From Aquimarina algiphila (lineage in GTDB: Bacteria > Bacteroidota > Bacteroidia > Flavobacteriales > Flavobacteriaceae), in assembly GCF_007489275.1 (NCBI RefSeq), contig NZ_VLNR01000061.1, positions 1 to 41,524 of the forward strand: a DNA stretch of 41,524 bases. The letters run 5' to 3'. Shown in pieces: positions 24,350 through 32,559 of this stretch. The first letter of the stretch is position 1, and every line of letters begins with the position of its first letter. Position numbers and translations under genes: made by a program. The notes below the pieces were generated by a model that was given only the letters and a program-made list of their open reading frames with translations, searched no databases and was not told the DNA's origin.

Positions 24350-25861
24350 ATGGAAACATTTTTAATCTATATATTTAAATCAAGTGTATTGCTTTCTATA
24401 TTCTATTGGGTATACTATCTACTATTAAGAAAAGATACATTTTTTACCATAAACCGCCACTTTTTACTATTAGGAGTTTTTATTTCAATACTTCTACCTT
24501 TTGTTGAGTTTACTACGATCAAATTTATAGAAGCTCCTCTTTTTTATGCTACAGGAACAGACTCCTCTGCACCATCATCTGAGGTACGTAAAAGTACAAA
24601 TTGGTGGATGATTGGCTGTATGATCTATAGTATTGGAGTCCTTATCCTGTTCATTCGTTTTGGCTTTCAATTACTTTCTTTAAAAAGGCTAGTAGCCCAT
24701 AATCAGGTTATAAAAAATGAAGAGTTTCATTATGTAGAGGTCGCAGAAGAGATTGCACCATTTTCTTTTTTTAATCTTATTGTATATAACCCTGCGCTTC
24801 ATTCTTCTAAAGAATTAGACATGATTCTTAAGCATGAAAAAGTGCATGTAAAACAATATCATACTATAGATGTCCTGATCATAAACCTTATCATCATTTT
24901 TCAATGGATTAATCCTTTTGTCTGGTTATACAAAAAAAGTCTGGAACAAAACCTTGAATTCATTGCAGATCGCGAAGCAATCAATCAATTATCTTCTAAA
25001 AGAGAATATCAATTAACGTTGGTTAGAGTATCATCAAACAACTACTCTGCCATCACAAATAATTTTTATCAATCATTAATCAAAAAGCGAATAGTTATGT
25101 TAAACAAGCAAACATCCCAAAGCAAGAAATTATGGAAAATCACCATCATTCTTCCTTTACTAAGTCTATTTTTATGGAGTTTTAATACTACCGAAATTAT
25201 CAAAATTAAATCTGGCAAACAATCCAGAAATGGAATATCAAAAGATATTATCTCCCCAAATGCAGGTAAAAAAACGATACAATTTATAATCGATAAAAAC
25301 TCTACTAAAGAAGATCTTAATAAGGTTAAAAAAATACTAAAGAACGATTATGACGTAGAAGTTAAGTTTTCTAGTATTGAGCGCAATAACAAAGATGAGA
25401 TTATTAATATAAAGATAGATGTTGCATCCAAAAAAAGTACCGGAAATTATGCACTAAAAAATGATGAACCCATCCATCCTATTATAATTTCATACAATAG
25501 TAAAACAGGTAGCATTAGTATTGGCGGAGGATCATCTGCTGGAAATTCTGAATATGTATGGGTAAATAGTAATGGTAAACCCAAAGGCAGTAATCAAATT
25601 ATCCAAATTCATTCTGATGAAGATGATGGACACTTTGAAATGCATACAGATGACAAAAGAACCTTTGCTTATATCACCGGGAATTCTAAAAAAGATCCTT
25701 TATTTATAATTGATGATAAAGAATCAACTAAAGAAAAGATGGAAAAAATAGATTCTGATCATATAGAAACTATTAATGTACTTAAAGGAAAAGCTGCAGA
25801 AAAAAAATATGGAAGCAAAGGTAAAAACGGAGTTGTAGAAATTATTACCAAAAAGAAATAA
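24350..25861 (+). CDS. M56 (BlaR1-like) membrane metalloprotease with TonB-plug-like tail (503 aa)
   Basis: The membrane partner of the BlaI repressor. The N-terminal half has hydrophobic helices at about 5-25, 36-54, 85-108 and 173-195, and an M56 catalytic site HEKVH (162-166), with the third zinc ligand in NLEFIADREA (about 203). After a last membrane helix (about 263-280) the periplasmic part is not a beta-lactam-binding domain. Instead it has Asp/Ser/Gly-rich linkers and ends PLFIIDDKE...INVLKGKAAEKKYGSKGKNGVVEI, a motif shared with TonB-dependent receptor plugs. The protein at 26184 has the same ending. The signal sensed is unknown and is probably not beta-lactam. Confidence 0.88.
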   Translation: METFLIYIFKSSVLLSIFYWVYYLLLRKDTFFTINRHFLLLGVFISILLPFVEFTTIKFIEAPLFYATGTDSSAPSSEVRKSTNWWMIGCMIYSIGVLILFIRFGFQLLSLKRLVAHNQVIKNEEFHYVEVAEEIAPFSFFNLIVYNPALHSSKELDMILKHEKVHVKQYHTIDVLIINLIIIFQWINPFVWLYKKSLEQNLEFIADREAINQLSSKREYQLTLVRVSSNNYSAITNNFYQSLIKKRIVMLNKQTSQSKKLWKITIILPLLSLFLWSFNTTEIIKIKSGKQSRNGISKDIISPNAGKKTIQFIIDKNSTKEDLNKVKKILKNDYDVEVKFSSIERNNKDEIINIKIDVASKKSTGNYALKNDEPIHPIIISYNSKTGSISIGGGSSAGNSEYVWVNSNGKPKGSNQIIQIHSDEDDGHFEMHTDDKRTFAYITGNSKKDPLFIIDDKESTKEKMEKIDSDHIETINVLKGKAAEKKYGSKGKNGVVEIITKKK

Positions 25862-25881
25862 TCAAGTCCAAATATAAATCT

Positions 25882-25914
25882 AAAAAAACTCACTTGAAGA
25901 AAGTGAGTTTTTTG
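25882..25914 (+). terminator. Terminator of the blaI-M56 operon
   Basis: AACTCACTT (25887-25895) pairs with AAGTGAGTT around a 5-nt loop, with A-runs before and T-runs after. Confidence 0.8.
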
Positions 25915-25926
25915 TATTTTAGAACT

Positions 25927-26076
25927 ATGCAAAAACAATTCTTTTCTGTTATCGCAAAAATAAACAAGGTACTACTTCCTAGTTTTACAAAGAAAAGGTT
26001 AGATCTTAGCAAAGCTTCCAAACTTCAATTACTGCTATTTGGTTGGCGACTATATGTAACCAAAAGAGCATTGTAA
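25927..26076 (+). CDS. Small conserved flavobacterial basic protein (49 aa)
   Basis: From ATG 25927 the product has 49 residues (start MQKQFFSVIAKINKVLLPS) and is strongly basic, with an amphipathic N-terminal helix and the ending GWRLYVTKRAL. From memory, short proteins of this form (AKINK.LLPS.TK..LDL.KASK.Q....GW..YVTK.AL) are widespread in flavobacteria and are sometimes labelled SsrA-binding by automatic annotation, which I would not trust. The pattern and codon use suggest a real gene. Role unknown; association with RNA or membrane is possible from its charge. Confidence 0.65.
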   Translation: MQKQFFSVIAKINKVLLPSFTKKRLDLSKASKLQLLLFGWRLYVTKRAL

Positions 26077-26183
26077 TATCTTTTATTTTCCCAACAAGAA
26101 AAATTTTGCAACACTCCTATAAATATTTCGTAATTAAAGATGAAATAATATCTGTTCAATAACATAACAAAAAAATATTTAGT

Positions 26184-27002
26184 ATGAAAAAATGGATCAT
26201 TTTAGGAATGGGCATACTAGGTACGCTTTCCTTAACAGCTTTTACAACATCCATAAATCAGCACACCAAACTATATAAGACACAGTCTGATGAAATAACT
26301 GCAATTATCAATAAAGATACTTCAGAGCAAGAATTAGAAGACCTAAAAACATTCTTTTCAGAAAATGGTATAGAACTTATTATAAAAGAAATACAATTTA
26401 ATGATCAAAATGAAATTACAAGTCTAAGCCTGATCTTAAAAAAAGGGAACTCAAAAAGCCAATACTCCTCCTCTTCAAACGAGCCTATTTCAAAAATAGA
26501 ATTAGGGTATAAAGATGATAGTTTATTTATTACAAATTCAGGGATGTTTGATATTGCTGCATGGAGAAATCAATCTGGATTTAGTCAGTCTCATATGGAT
26601 ATGGATAGCATCATGAAGAAACATAATTTTGCCTTTGATTTTAATTTTGACGAAGAAAATGATTCTTTATTTTTTAATGGCAGTTTTGATATACAGAAAC
26701 TGAAAGATCAAATTATGCAATCTTTTAGTTTTGAAGAAGGTGAAGACGGAAGTTTTATTTTTAATGGACAACAATTGCATCCATTCCAAAACAAAAATAC
26801 TCAGAAATTTAGTTTTGTTGACAACCCTGATATTGAAAAACTTATCATAATCGATGGAAAAGAATCTGATTTTGATACATTAGATCATCTTGCAAAATCA
26901 GACCAACTATCAGAAGTAGATTTTCTTAAATCACAAACCGCAATCAGCATCTACGGTGACAAAGCAAAGGACGGCGCAATTATCGCAATAACAAAAAAGT
27001 AA
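26184..27002 (+). CDS. Secreted protein with TonB-plug-like C-terminus (272 aa)
   Basis: Signal peptide at about residues 1-22 (GMGILGTLSLTAFT). The mature protein has a short region resembling the M56 protein (SEQELEDLKTFFSENGIELIIKEIQFND, like TKEDLNKVKKILKNDYDVEVKFSSIERN there). A Phe/Asp-rich centre (FDFNFDEENDSLFFNGSFD) follows, then the same ending (KLIIIDGKES...ISIYGDKAKDGAIIAITKK). It is thus a free version of the periplasmic part of the M56 protein and may compete or cooperate with it. It lies downstream of the operon but after a terminator. No enzyme motif is seen. Confidence 0.7.
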   Translation: MKKWIILGMGILGTLSLTAFTTSINQHTKLYKTQSDEITAIINKDTSEQELEDLKTFFSENGIELIIKEIQFNDQNEITSLSLILKKGNSKSQYSSSSNEPISKIELGYKDDSLFITNSGMFDIAAWRNQSGFSQSHMDMDSIMKKHNFAFDFNFDEENDSLFFNGSFDIQKLKDQIMQSFSFEEGEDGSFIFNGQQLHPFQNKNTQKFSFVDNPDIEKLIIIDGKESDFDTLDHLAKSDQLSEVDFLKSQTAISIYGDKAKDGAIIAITKK

Positions 27003-27025
27003 ATTACTTTTATGCCGAATTTTAT

Positions 27026-27055
27026 AAAAGCCTTCTGTAAAATGAAGGCTTTTTT
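27026..27055. terminator. Bidirectional terminator before apt
   Basis: AAAAGCCTTC pairs with GAAGGCTTTT around an 8-nt loop, with a T-run downstream. It lies between convergent genes ending at 27002 and 27060. Confidence 0.85.
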
Positions 27056-27059
27056 ATGC

Positions 27060-27572
27060 TCAATAGGTTAAAAGAGAAGAAATTGGTACATTAAGTTTGT
27101 CCTTCCCGTTAAGGAAATCCAATTTCATTATGAAATTACATTGCACTACTACTCCACCTAACTCTACAACCAAATCACACACTGCCTTGGCAGTACCTCC
27201 AGTTGCCAGAACATCATCATGAATCAATACATGTTCTCCTGGTTGTATAGCATCGATATGAATTTCAAGGGTGTCTTCTCCATATTCGAGGCTATAATTT
27301 TTGGATTTTACCTTATAAGGAAGTTTTCCCTTTTTGCGAACTGGGACAAACCCCGCTCCTAAACGTTCAGCAATCATACCTCCAATAATAAATCCTCTCG
27401 ATTCAACCCCTATTACTTTATCGATGTTAACGCCTTTAGGACTTAACGCCGCTAATTGATCTGCACAACTCACCAAAGCGTTATGATTCGCTAGTAAAGG
27501 AGTAATATCTTTAAATATAATTCCGGGGTTCGGAAAATCAGGAATATCTCTAATAAAATCATCTATCTTCAT
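27060..27572 (-). CDS. apt: Adenine phosphoribosyltransferase
   Basis: Salvages adenine to AMP using PRPP. At 170 aa it is the standard length. Visible signatures are IRDIPDFPNPGIIFKDITPLL at the start, GVESRGFIIGG, the hood-region stretch VPVRKKGKLPY, and the PRPP-binding loop VLIHDDVLATGGTAKAV (about 114-130). Single-gene unit convergent with the secreted-protein gene. Confidence 0.95.
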   Translation of the reverse strand: MKIDDFIRDIPDFPNPGIIFKDITPLLANHNALVSCADQLAALSPKGVNIDKVIGVESRGFIIGGMIAERLGAGFVPVRKKGKLPYKVKSKNYSLEYGEDTLEIHIDAIQPGEHVLIHDDVLATGGTAKAVCDLVVELGGVVVQCNFIMKLDFLNGKDKLNVPISSLLTY

Positions 27573-27754
27573 TGGTCGAAAATAATGAAAATAAAAAAAA
27601 GAGCAAATAAAAGAAACAAAAGCTAATCATAGGACTATGAATACGTATAGCTTATCTATTTAACATCAAGGCACTTAAATTCCATCTTCATATATATCAT
27701 TTATCTCATCATATCTAGTTGGTTTTTTTAGTTTCTAAAAAGTCCATATAAATG

Positions 27755-27785
27755 TTGCCAACTATATAAAAAACATTTATATTTG
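27755..27785 (+). promoter_or_regulatory. Promoter of tRNA-Arg
   Basis: TTG (27755-27757), a 20-bp spacer and TATATTTG (27778-27785) match the Bacteroidota promoter. The tRNA begins at 27798. Confidence 0.75.
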
Positions 27786-27797
27786 CACCCGCAAAAC

Positions 27798-27871
27798 GGC
27801 CTCGTAGCATAACTGAATAGTGCACTTGATTACGGCTCAAGAGGTTGCAGGTTTGAATCCTGCCGAGGTCA
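27798..27871 (+). tRNA. tRNA-Arg (anticodon ACG)
   Basis: Acceptor arms GGCCTCG and CGAGGTC pair with one G-U. The anticodon stem CTTGA/TCAAG encloses the loop TTACGGC, giving anticodon ACG. The T arm GCAGG-TTTGAATC-CTGC is standard, and the discriminator is A at 27871. The 3' half is overlapped by the stop-codon end of the serine recombinase gene on the other strand, so it is the integration site of the element to the right. Confidence 0.95.
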
Positions 27872-29426
27872 CTACAGCGGACAAACTAGCTAAAGCTAAG
27901 TTTTGTCCGCTTTTGTTTTTTGTATAATTCATTGATAAAGAACTTAATAATGCCATTACTGGGTTTATTTCTAAAGTTTGAACTTTGTCTTTTTCCTTAC
28001 TATATAGAATCCCGTTAGGGAATAGCATTTTTTGTAGTCTTTGTTTTTCATTATAGCTACTTAACTTCCACAATTTGTTAAGGTTAGAAAATAATTTCAT
28101 ACAAATATCAATGTAAAAATCAAGGTTTGAACTTTTTAAACTGTTTGTTTTTATTTCTTCTTCTATTTGTTCTTTTTCTACATTTAATTTCTTTGTGAAC
28201 TTCTGGTATAAATGAGTGTCTATTTCTCCAAATACGTAACGTTCTTCTATCTTCTCTATCTTTTCTAACAATCCCTTTAAATTATGTTTTAAAGCTGCTG
28301 TATCATCTTTTTTAGACTTAAAATAATATTGAAATGTAAATTGTAATTGTTTTTTTAATGGTGCTATCATTTTTTTGTCAATCTCGAAATGACTTAATAT
28401 TTTTTCAAACTGTTCATGTAGCAGTTTTGTGTTTTTAGTACAAGAACAACCTATTGTCTTGCATTTATAATAATGAATCCCTTTTTTCTTAACTAGAAAA
28501 CCTGTTAATGGGCTTTTGCATGATGTACATTTTGCAAATCCCTTTAACGGTAAGTTTTCATTTTCTGGATTATGTCTATAATTTTGATGGTTTTTAGATT
28601 GTATTCCATTTACTTTTAAAAAAATATTTTTTGATATTATAGGGTCGTGATTTCCTTGCACTACTTTACCCTGTAATAAACCATGTGAAATTAAACCGCA
28701 GTAAATAGGGTTTCTAAATATTTCAGTTAGTCGTTGCCTATATATTTTTAAACCTTGCATTTCCAAGCGCTCTACAATATCGGCATTAGGGATATTCTCT
28801 TGCGCTTTCCACATAAATGCTTTGCGAATGAATTTAGCATCTTCATTTGGCACGATAATAGGGATATTCTGTTCATTACGAGTGTTTTTATATCCTAATG
28901 GGGCAACACCCATATAATAACCATCTAACAAACGTTTTCGCATACCCTGTACGGTCTTTTGCCTTCTTATATCGTTATCATATCTACCATAGAGTAATTG
29001 AAAACTTTGCATAAAATAACCTGTAGGTGTATTTGGGTCAATATCTTGCGTTGCCGACAATACATTTACCCCCTTTACTTTTAATAAATCAATTGTATTT
29101 ATCGCATTTCCACCTGTGCGAGAATATCTCTCGAAGCTATATACAATGATATGACCTATCTTTTTTTGTCTAACCCACTTTAGCATTGCTTTATAATGCT
29201 TCCTTTCGTCAGTTTTTGCGCTTTCATTTGTCCCTCCAAAGTAGTGTAAAACATCTAACCCTTTTCTTAATGCAAATTGGGTGCAAATTTCCTTTTGAGT
29301 TTCAAGGCTAGTATTGTCTTTTTGTTTTATATCAGAAACCCTTGTGTAGATTACGGCTTTGTTATTACTTATAATCTGTTGCTTATTCTTCTTTGCGAAG
29401 TCTTGGAATTGTTCTAATGTACTCAT
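27837..29426 (-). CDS. Large serine recombinase (integrase) of the element
   Basis: A site-specific integrase of the large serine family, 529 aa. The resolvase/invertase domain (about 22-160) begins AVIYTRVSDIKQ with the nucleophile Ser31, and continues with VYSFERYSRTGGNAI. The recombinase domain (about 180-280) has PLGYKNTRNEQNIP. The zinc ribbon (about 296-330) has CTSCKSPL...YYKCKTIGCSC. A coiled coil follows (about 360-430). The last residues, SAGFKPATS, are encoded by the antisense of the tRNA-Arg 3' half, so the gene crosses the attachment junction and its C-terminus would change on excision. It overlaps the upstream small gene by 44 bp. Confidence 0.93.
   Translation of the reverse strand: MSTLEQFQDFAKKNKQQIISNNKAVIYTRVSDIKQKDNTSLETQKEICTQFALRKGLDVLHYFGGTNESAKTDERKHYKAMLKWVRQKKIGHIIVYSFERYSRTGGNAINTIDLLKVKGVNVLSATQDIDPNTPTGYFMQSFQLLYGRYDNDIRRQKTVQGMRKRLLDGYYMGVAPLGYKNTRNEQNIPIIVPNEDAKFIRKAFMWKAQENIPNADIVERLEMQGLKIYRQRLTEIFRNPIYCGLISHGLLQGKVVQGNHDPIISKNIFLKVNGIQSKNHQNYRHNPENENLPLKGFAKCTSCKSPLTGFLVKKKGIHYYKCKTIGCSCTKNTKLLHEQFEKILSHFEIDKKMIAPLKKQLQFTFQYYFKSKKDDTAALKHNLKGLLEKIEKIEERYVFGEIDTHLYQKFTKKLNVEKEQIEEEIKTNSLKSSNLDFYIDICMKLFSNLNKLWKLSSYNEKQRLQKMLFPNGILYSKEKDKVQTLEINPVMALLSSLSMNYTKNKSGQNLALASLSAVVTSAGFKPATS
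27876..27920 (+). terminator. Terminator of tRNA-Arg lying inside the recombinase gene
   Basis: AGCGGACAAA (27876-27885) pairs with TTTGTCCGCT (27902-27911), with an inner TAGCT/AGCTA pairing, followed by TTTGTTTTT. It starts five bases after the tRNA and overlaps the last codons of the recombinase. Confidence 0.75.
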
Positions 29427-29757
29427 TCTTGCTTACTATTTTATGTGCCATTAATGATAGGTCTTTCAAAATGATAATCATTTCCTTTGCCTGTTCATCG
29501 GACAAATCACTAAGCCCATCAAATCCCTTTAATTCTTCAATGGTAAGTACTCTTATTTCTTCTTTATTGTCCTTTGATACTTTCATTAATAACAGTTTAC
29601 TTTTATTCGTTTTCCTATTACGAATATATACCCCTTGTGGGCTGTTATTAAGTGTGTTGAAAATATTGTCTTGGAAATATTTTTTTAGTCTTTTCCAAGA
29701 CAAAAAAGATACTTTTTGAATGTCTATAAAATATACTTTTCTTCTTTTTAAATACAT
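29383..29757 (-). CDS. Small protein overlapping the recombinase gene (124 aa)
   Basis: Unknown function. I start at ATG 29757; the longer frame needs a TTG. The protein is basic at the N-terminus (MYLKRRKVYF) and has a central strand-rich part with GVYIRNRKTNKSKLLLMKVS. A helical C-terminal half (about 75-118, LSDEQAKEMIIILKDLSLMAHKIV) could dimerise. It overlaps the start of the integrase gene by 44 bp, so the two are probably co-expressed. An accessory factor for integration or excision is plausible from position alone. Confidence 0.6.
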   Translation of the reverse strand: MYLKRRKVYFIDIQKVSFLSWKRLKKYFQDNIFNTLNNSPQGVYIRNRKTNKSKLLLMKVSKDNKEEIRVLTIEELKGFDGLSDLSDEQAKEMIIILKDLSLMAHKIVSKNEYIRTIPRLRKEE

Positions 29758-29908
29758 AATTTTATATATCAAGACAATATTTTCACTTGTATAATGATAT
29801 AAAATTTATTATTTAGAGTATATAGAAATTCAAAAAATAATTTTTCAGTCTAAGACTAAAAGCCATAATCTTAAAATAGTATCAGATAACAAAATTTTAG
29901 CTAAAAAA

Positions 29909-30469
29909 TTAATAGAAACCTAAACAATCGCTTATATGTTCGATTTCAATATTTGTGATATTATTTTCTTCTAAGATTTTTTTTATTCTCGGTGTAATTG
30001 TTAATGCTGTCGTCCCTTCTGGAAAAAATATATCTGAACCGTCCCATGTTTCAGGGTCAAATTTAACTCCCTTAAAAGAGTAGTCGTCGTTATCCTCTTT
30101 TTTTTCTGGCTTCATATATTTTCCAGATTTACCAATTACCTGTAAGCCATGATATTTTTCTTTTACTCCTTTTATGTCTACTGGATAAGTTTTAAAACCT
30201 ATTACCTCATTTTCTATTAGTAGGTTAAGTAATTTATCAGATATTACTTTATTCATTCCATCGTTAAAAGCTAATAAATCATAGGTGCGTTTACCCATAT
30301 CTTTTTTGGTTTTAACTACGTCATTTGCATAATTGACTATACCAGAACTTACGATAAACGAATCATCCTTAAAAGTTGTATCTAAAACTATTGCAGATCG
30401 ACTTTGCGCCACATTTAATCGATAAAAATCTAGTTTTTCGTTGTACTGTATTTTATTATAATCCTCCAT
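29909..30469 (-). CDS. Imm11/DUF1629-like immunity protein for the RHS toxin
   Basis: Cytoplasmic, no signal peptide, 186 aa from ATG 30469 (a GTG at 30490 adds seven residues). The C-terminal half has WDGSDIFFPEGTTALTITPRIKKILEENNITNIEIE, the pattern of the Imm11 (DUF1629) family. These proteins pair with nuclease toxins in polymorphic toxin systems. It overlaps the end of the toxin gene by 14 bp, the usual toxin-immunity arrangement. Family assignment is by motif; the pairing is supported by position. Confidence 0.7.
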   Translation of the reverse strand: MEDYNKIQYNEKLDFYRLNVAQSRSAIVLDTTFKDDSFIVSSGIVNYANDVVKTKKDMGKRTYDLLAFNDGMNKVISDKLLNLLIENEVIGFKTYPVDIKGVKEKYHGLQVIGKSGKYMKPEKKEDNDDYSFKGVKFDPETWDGSDIFFPEGTTALTITPRIKKILEENNITNIEIEHISDCLGFY

Positions 30470-31484
30470 ATTTTTTAGTAATTTCAACACCTTTTTTCAT
30501 TACTTGCTCTCTGGTCGCGTTAGCTCCTTCATTGGCTATGTATTGCCGCCATTCCTTGTTTATTGCACTTGATGCAGATCTATGTGCAGATTTACCCCAC
30601 CATGTTAGGTGTTCTGCATGGTCAATATTAATATTTTTGCTTTGAAAAAAACCTCTAAATTCTTTAGGGTAAATATGGTGCGCATCTTTTCCAATTCCTA
30701 ATTTTCCAGTTAATACTTTTAGATTATGTCTATAGTTTGATTTTGTAAATGCTTTAAAAGCCATTTGACCTACCTTTCTTCCTCCTCCTGTACCAATAAA
30801 GTCTAATAGAGGGTTTACTCCATCTAAAACTTTTGGGAATACGGATAACTGCGGTCTATTAAATAAATAATCTTTAACGTTCGCTACATTAACATCATCA
30901 TAACTATTTACACTATCATAAAATTCTCCATAAGCATCTGCAACCTCTTGAGAAACTCCAATGTTAACTGTTATCGTTCCATCTTCCATTTCTTGAGTCA
31001 TAGATGTCAATGCTGCAAATAATTTAGCAATATCAAAATCTGAATCGCTAACCTCTATTGTCTTATTTACACCATCATCAACTTCTACAGTCTCATTTGT
31101 TCCGATTTTCTTAAAAATAGTTTCTGGTGCCATTCCTGTAGGATCGGAATACATCATTGGATTATTCTTTACAAAGACGTAAGGCGAGTCCTCTGGAAAA
31201 GAATTTGCCAATGGGTCAGGCTGAAACCATCGGCTCATTATAGAAGGTTCTGCACCTGCTTCTGTAAACTTGACTGTTTCAACAACAAAACTTATAATAG
31301 TATTGTTTTTGACATTTAACATGATTGAGCCAATGCGTACAATGCTATCATTATCAAAATCTTCAATAAACTCTCCATCTGATAATGTTCCTATTTGTGG
31401 ATTATAATTGTAATCTTCAAAAGGATTTTGTGAATAGGTAATACCACACCATAGCAATAAAAATAAAAGCCCTAATTTTTTCAT
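30456..31484 (-). CDS. Secreted mini-RHS polymorphic toxin with HNH-like nuclease tip (342 aa)
   Basis: I start at ATG 31484, which gives a signal peptide (MKKLGLLFLLLWCGITYSQ) and follows the upstream stop by one base. Residues about 80-118 are the end of an RHS core (SRWFQPDPLANSFPEDSPYVFVKNNPMMYSDPTGM) without any preceding YD repeats. The C-terminal ~75 residues (about 268-342) carry DAHHIYPKEFRGFF, NINIDHAEHLT, SAHRSASSAINKEWRQYI. This matches HHIFP...FF...IDID...HR...W.....R nuclease toxins of the DUF2380/SitA5 kind. The target is likely DNA or RNA of a competitor. The cognate immunity gene follows. Confidence 0.75.
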   Translation of the reverse strand: MKKLGLLFLLLWCGITYSQNPFEDYNYNPQIGTLSDGEFIEDFDNDSIVRIGSIMLNVKNNTIISFVVETVKFTEAGAEPSIMSRWFQPDPLANSFPEDSPYVFVKNNPMMYSDPTGMAPETIFKKIGTNETVEVDDGVNKTIEVSDSDFDIAKLFAALTSMTQEMEDGTITVNIGVSQEVADAYGEFYDSVNSYDDVNVANVKDYLFNRPQLSVFPKVLDGVNPLLDFIGTGGGRKVGQMAFKAFTKSNYRHNLKVLTGKLGIGKDAHHIYPKEFRGFFQSKNINIDHAEHLTWWGKSAHRSASSAINKEWRQYIANEGANATREQVMKKGVEITKKYGGL

Positions 31485-31485
31485 A

Positions 31486-32559
31486 TTAATTTGATTTGTT
31501 TCGGTTAGTGATTTCTTTGTTGATATACTTTTCTCGTTCAGCATTTAAAGAACTTAGCCACTTTAAATACATTTCTTCGGGCATTCTGCGATACCCTGCA
31601 TGATGGATAACTGCATATTCATGTTGCATTGCTAAAAAAGTTTCTTTGTATTCTTCTTTTTCTCGGATTTTAGCAGAAAATTCGCCCCCTTCCTTTTCTA
31701 TTTTTTGTTCAAGTATTTTTTTTATAGTTTCTGCTCTTAATATCCGTCCATTGATATAATGCGGATATACTCGTAATGCAATTTCGCAAGCTAACATTGG
31801 AAATGCTCCATCATTAGCAGGGAACGCCTTATTATATCCTTCTGCCAGATCAATAATACACATGGCAATACTTTGTTTGTCGTTAAGAGCTTCCATATAT
31901 ATTTTATTGGCGACGGCATCTAAATGAACATAGCCAGATGCCATAAGCCATGCATCATTTGGAAACTGACCGCTTGTAAGTTCAGTATTATACCAACCAT
32001 CCTTATGGTTTTGACTTTTGATATATACATGATTAGGTGCTAGGGCTAAATGCGCTTCTGTTCCTATTTCTTGCGCTAATATTTTGTACAAGTATGGTAA
32101 TGAATGGCAATTGCCTTTTCTGGTTTGTAGTAGTTTTGAGACGAACATATTTTCCCAATTCTTATGACCCCAAATATCCTCAAAATCATAAGTAAAAGGA
32201 ATGTGTTTATATTCTCCTGTAGCATTAAAATATGGTATGGTATCTTTCATAACAGAGAATAAAACAGCCTGTTTTTTTACTTCAAGACTATCACGCTCTT
32301 TGTATAGTAATGATCTATTTTTATAAATAGCTTGTGTAAATTTTTTAAGACGCTCTATTTCATCATTGAATGCCAGAGTATCAAGAGTGCCATGTAAATA
32401 GGCATTCTCAACAATCATTACTGCCTTTTTAAAACTAATTTTGGTAGAATCTTGTAGCATTTCTGTAAGTGAAGTTAATGCTCCTAAATACAGTGTTTCC
32501 CTATCTTGCGCTGTAGAAGTAATACAGATCAATAGAAATACAATTAAAGTCTTTTTCAT
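31486..32559 (-). CDS. Secreted SirB1-like transglutaminase-fold protein, paralogue 2 (357 aa)
   Basis: Signal peptide at about 1-17 (IVFLLICITSTAQ). The central domain has a Cys-His-Glu set in the order of transglutaminase/papain-fold proteins: GNCHSLPYLY (Cys151), APNHVYIK (His177), NTELTSG (Glu193). A helical TPR-like C-terminal part follows (about 225-350), as in SirB1-type proteins. It is paralogous to the next gene upstream along the whole length. It overlaps that gene by 4 bp and ends one base before the toxin gene, so the three form an operon. A role in processing or releasing the toxin is possible but unproven. Confidence 0.7.
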   Translation of the reverse strand: MKKTLIVFLLICITSTAQDRETLYLGALTSLTEMLQDSTKISFKKAVMIVENAYLHGTLDTLAFNDEIERLKKFTQAIYKNRSLLYKERDSLEVKKQAVLFSVMKDTIPYFNATGEYKHIPFTYDFEDIWGHKNWENMFVSKLLQTRKGNCHSLPYLYKILAQEIGTEAHLALAPNHVYIKSQNHKDGWYNTELTSGQFPNDAWLMASGYVHLDAVANKIYMEALNDKQSIAMCIIDLAEGYNKAFPANDGAFPMLACEIALRVYPHYINGRILRAETIKKILEQKIEKEGGEFSAKIREKEEYKETFLAMQHEYAVIHHAGYRRMPEEMYLKWLSSLNAEREKYINKEITNRNKSN

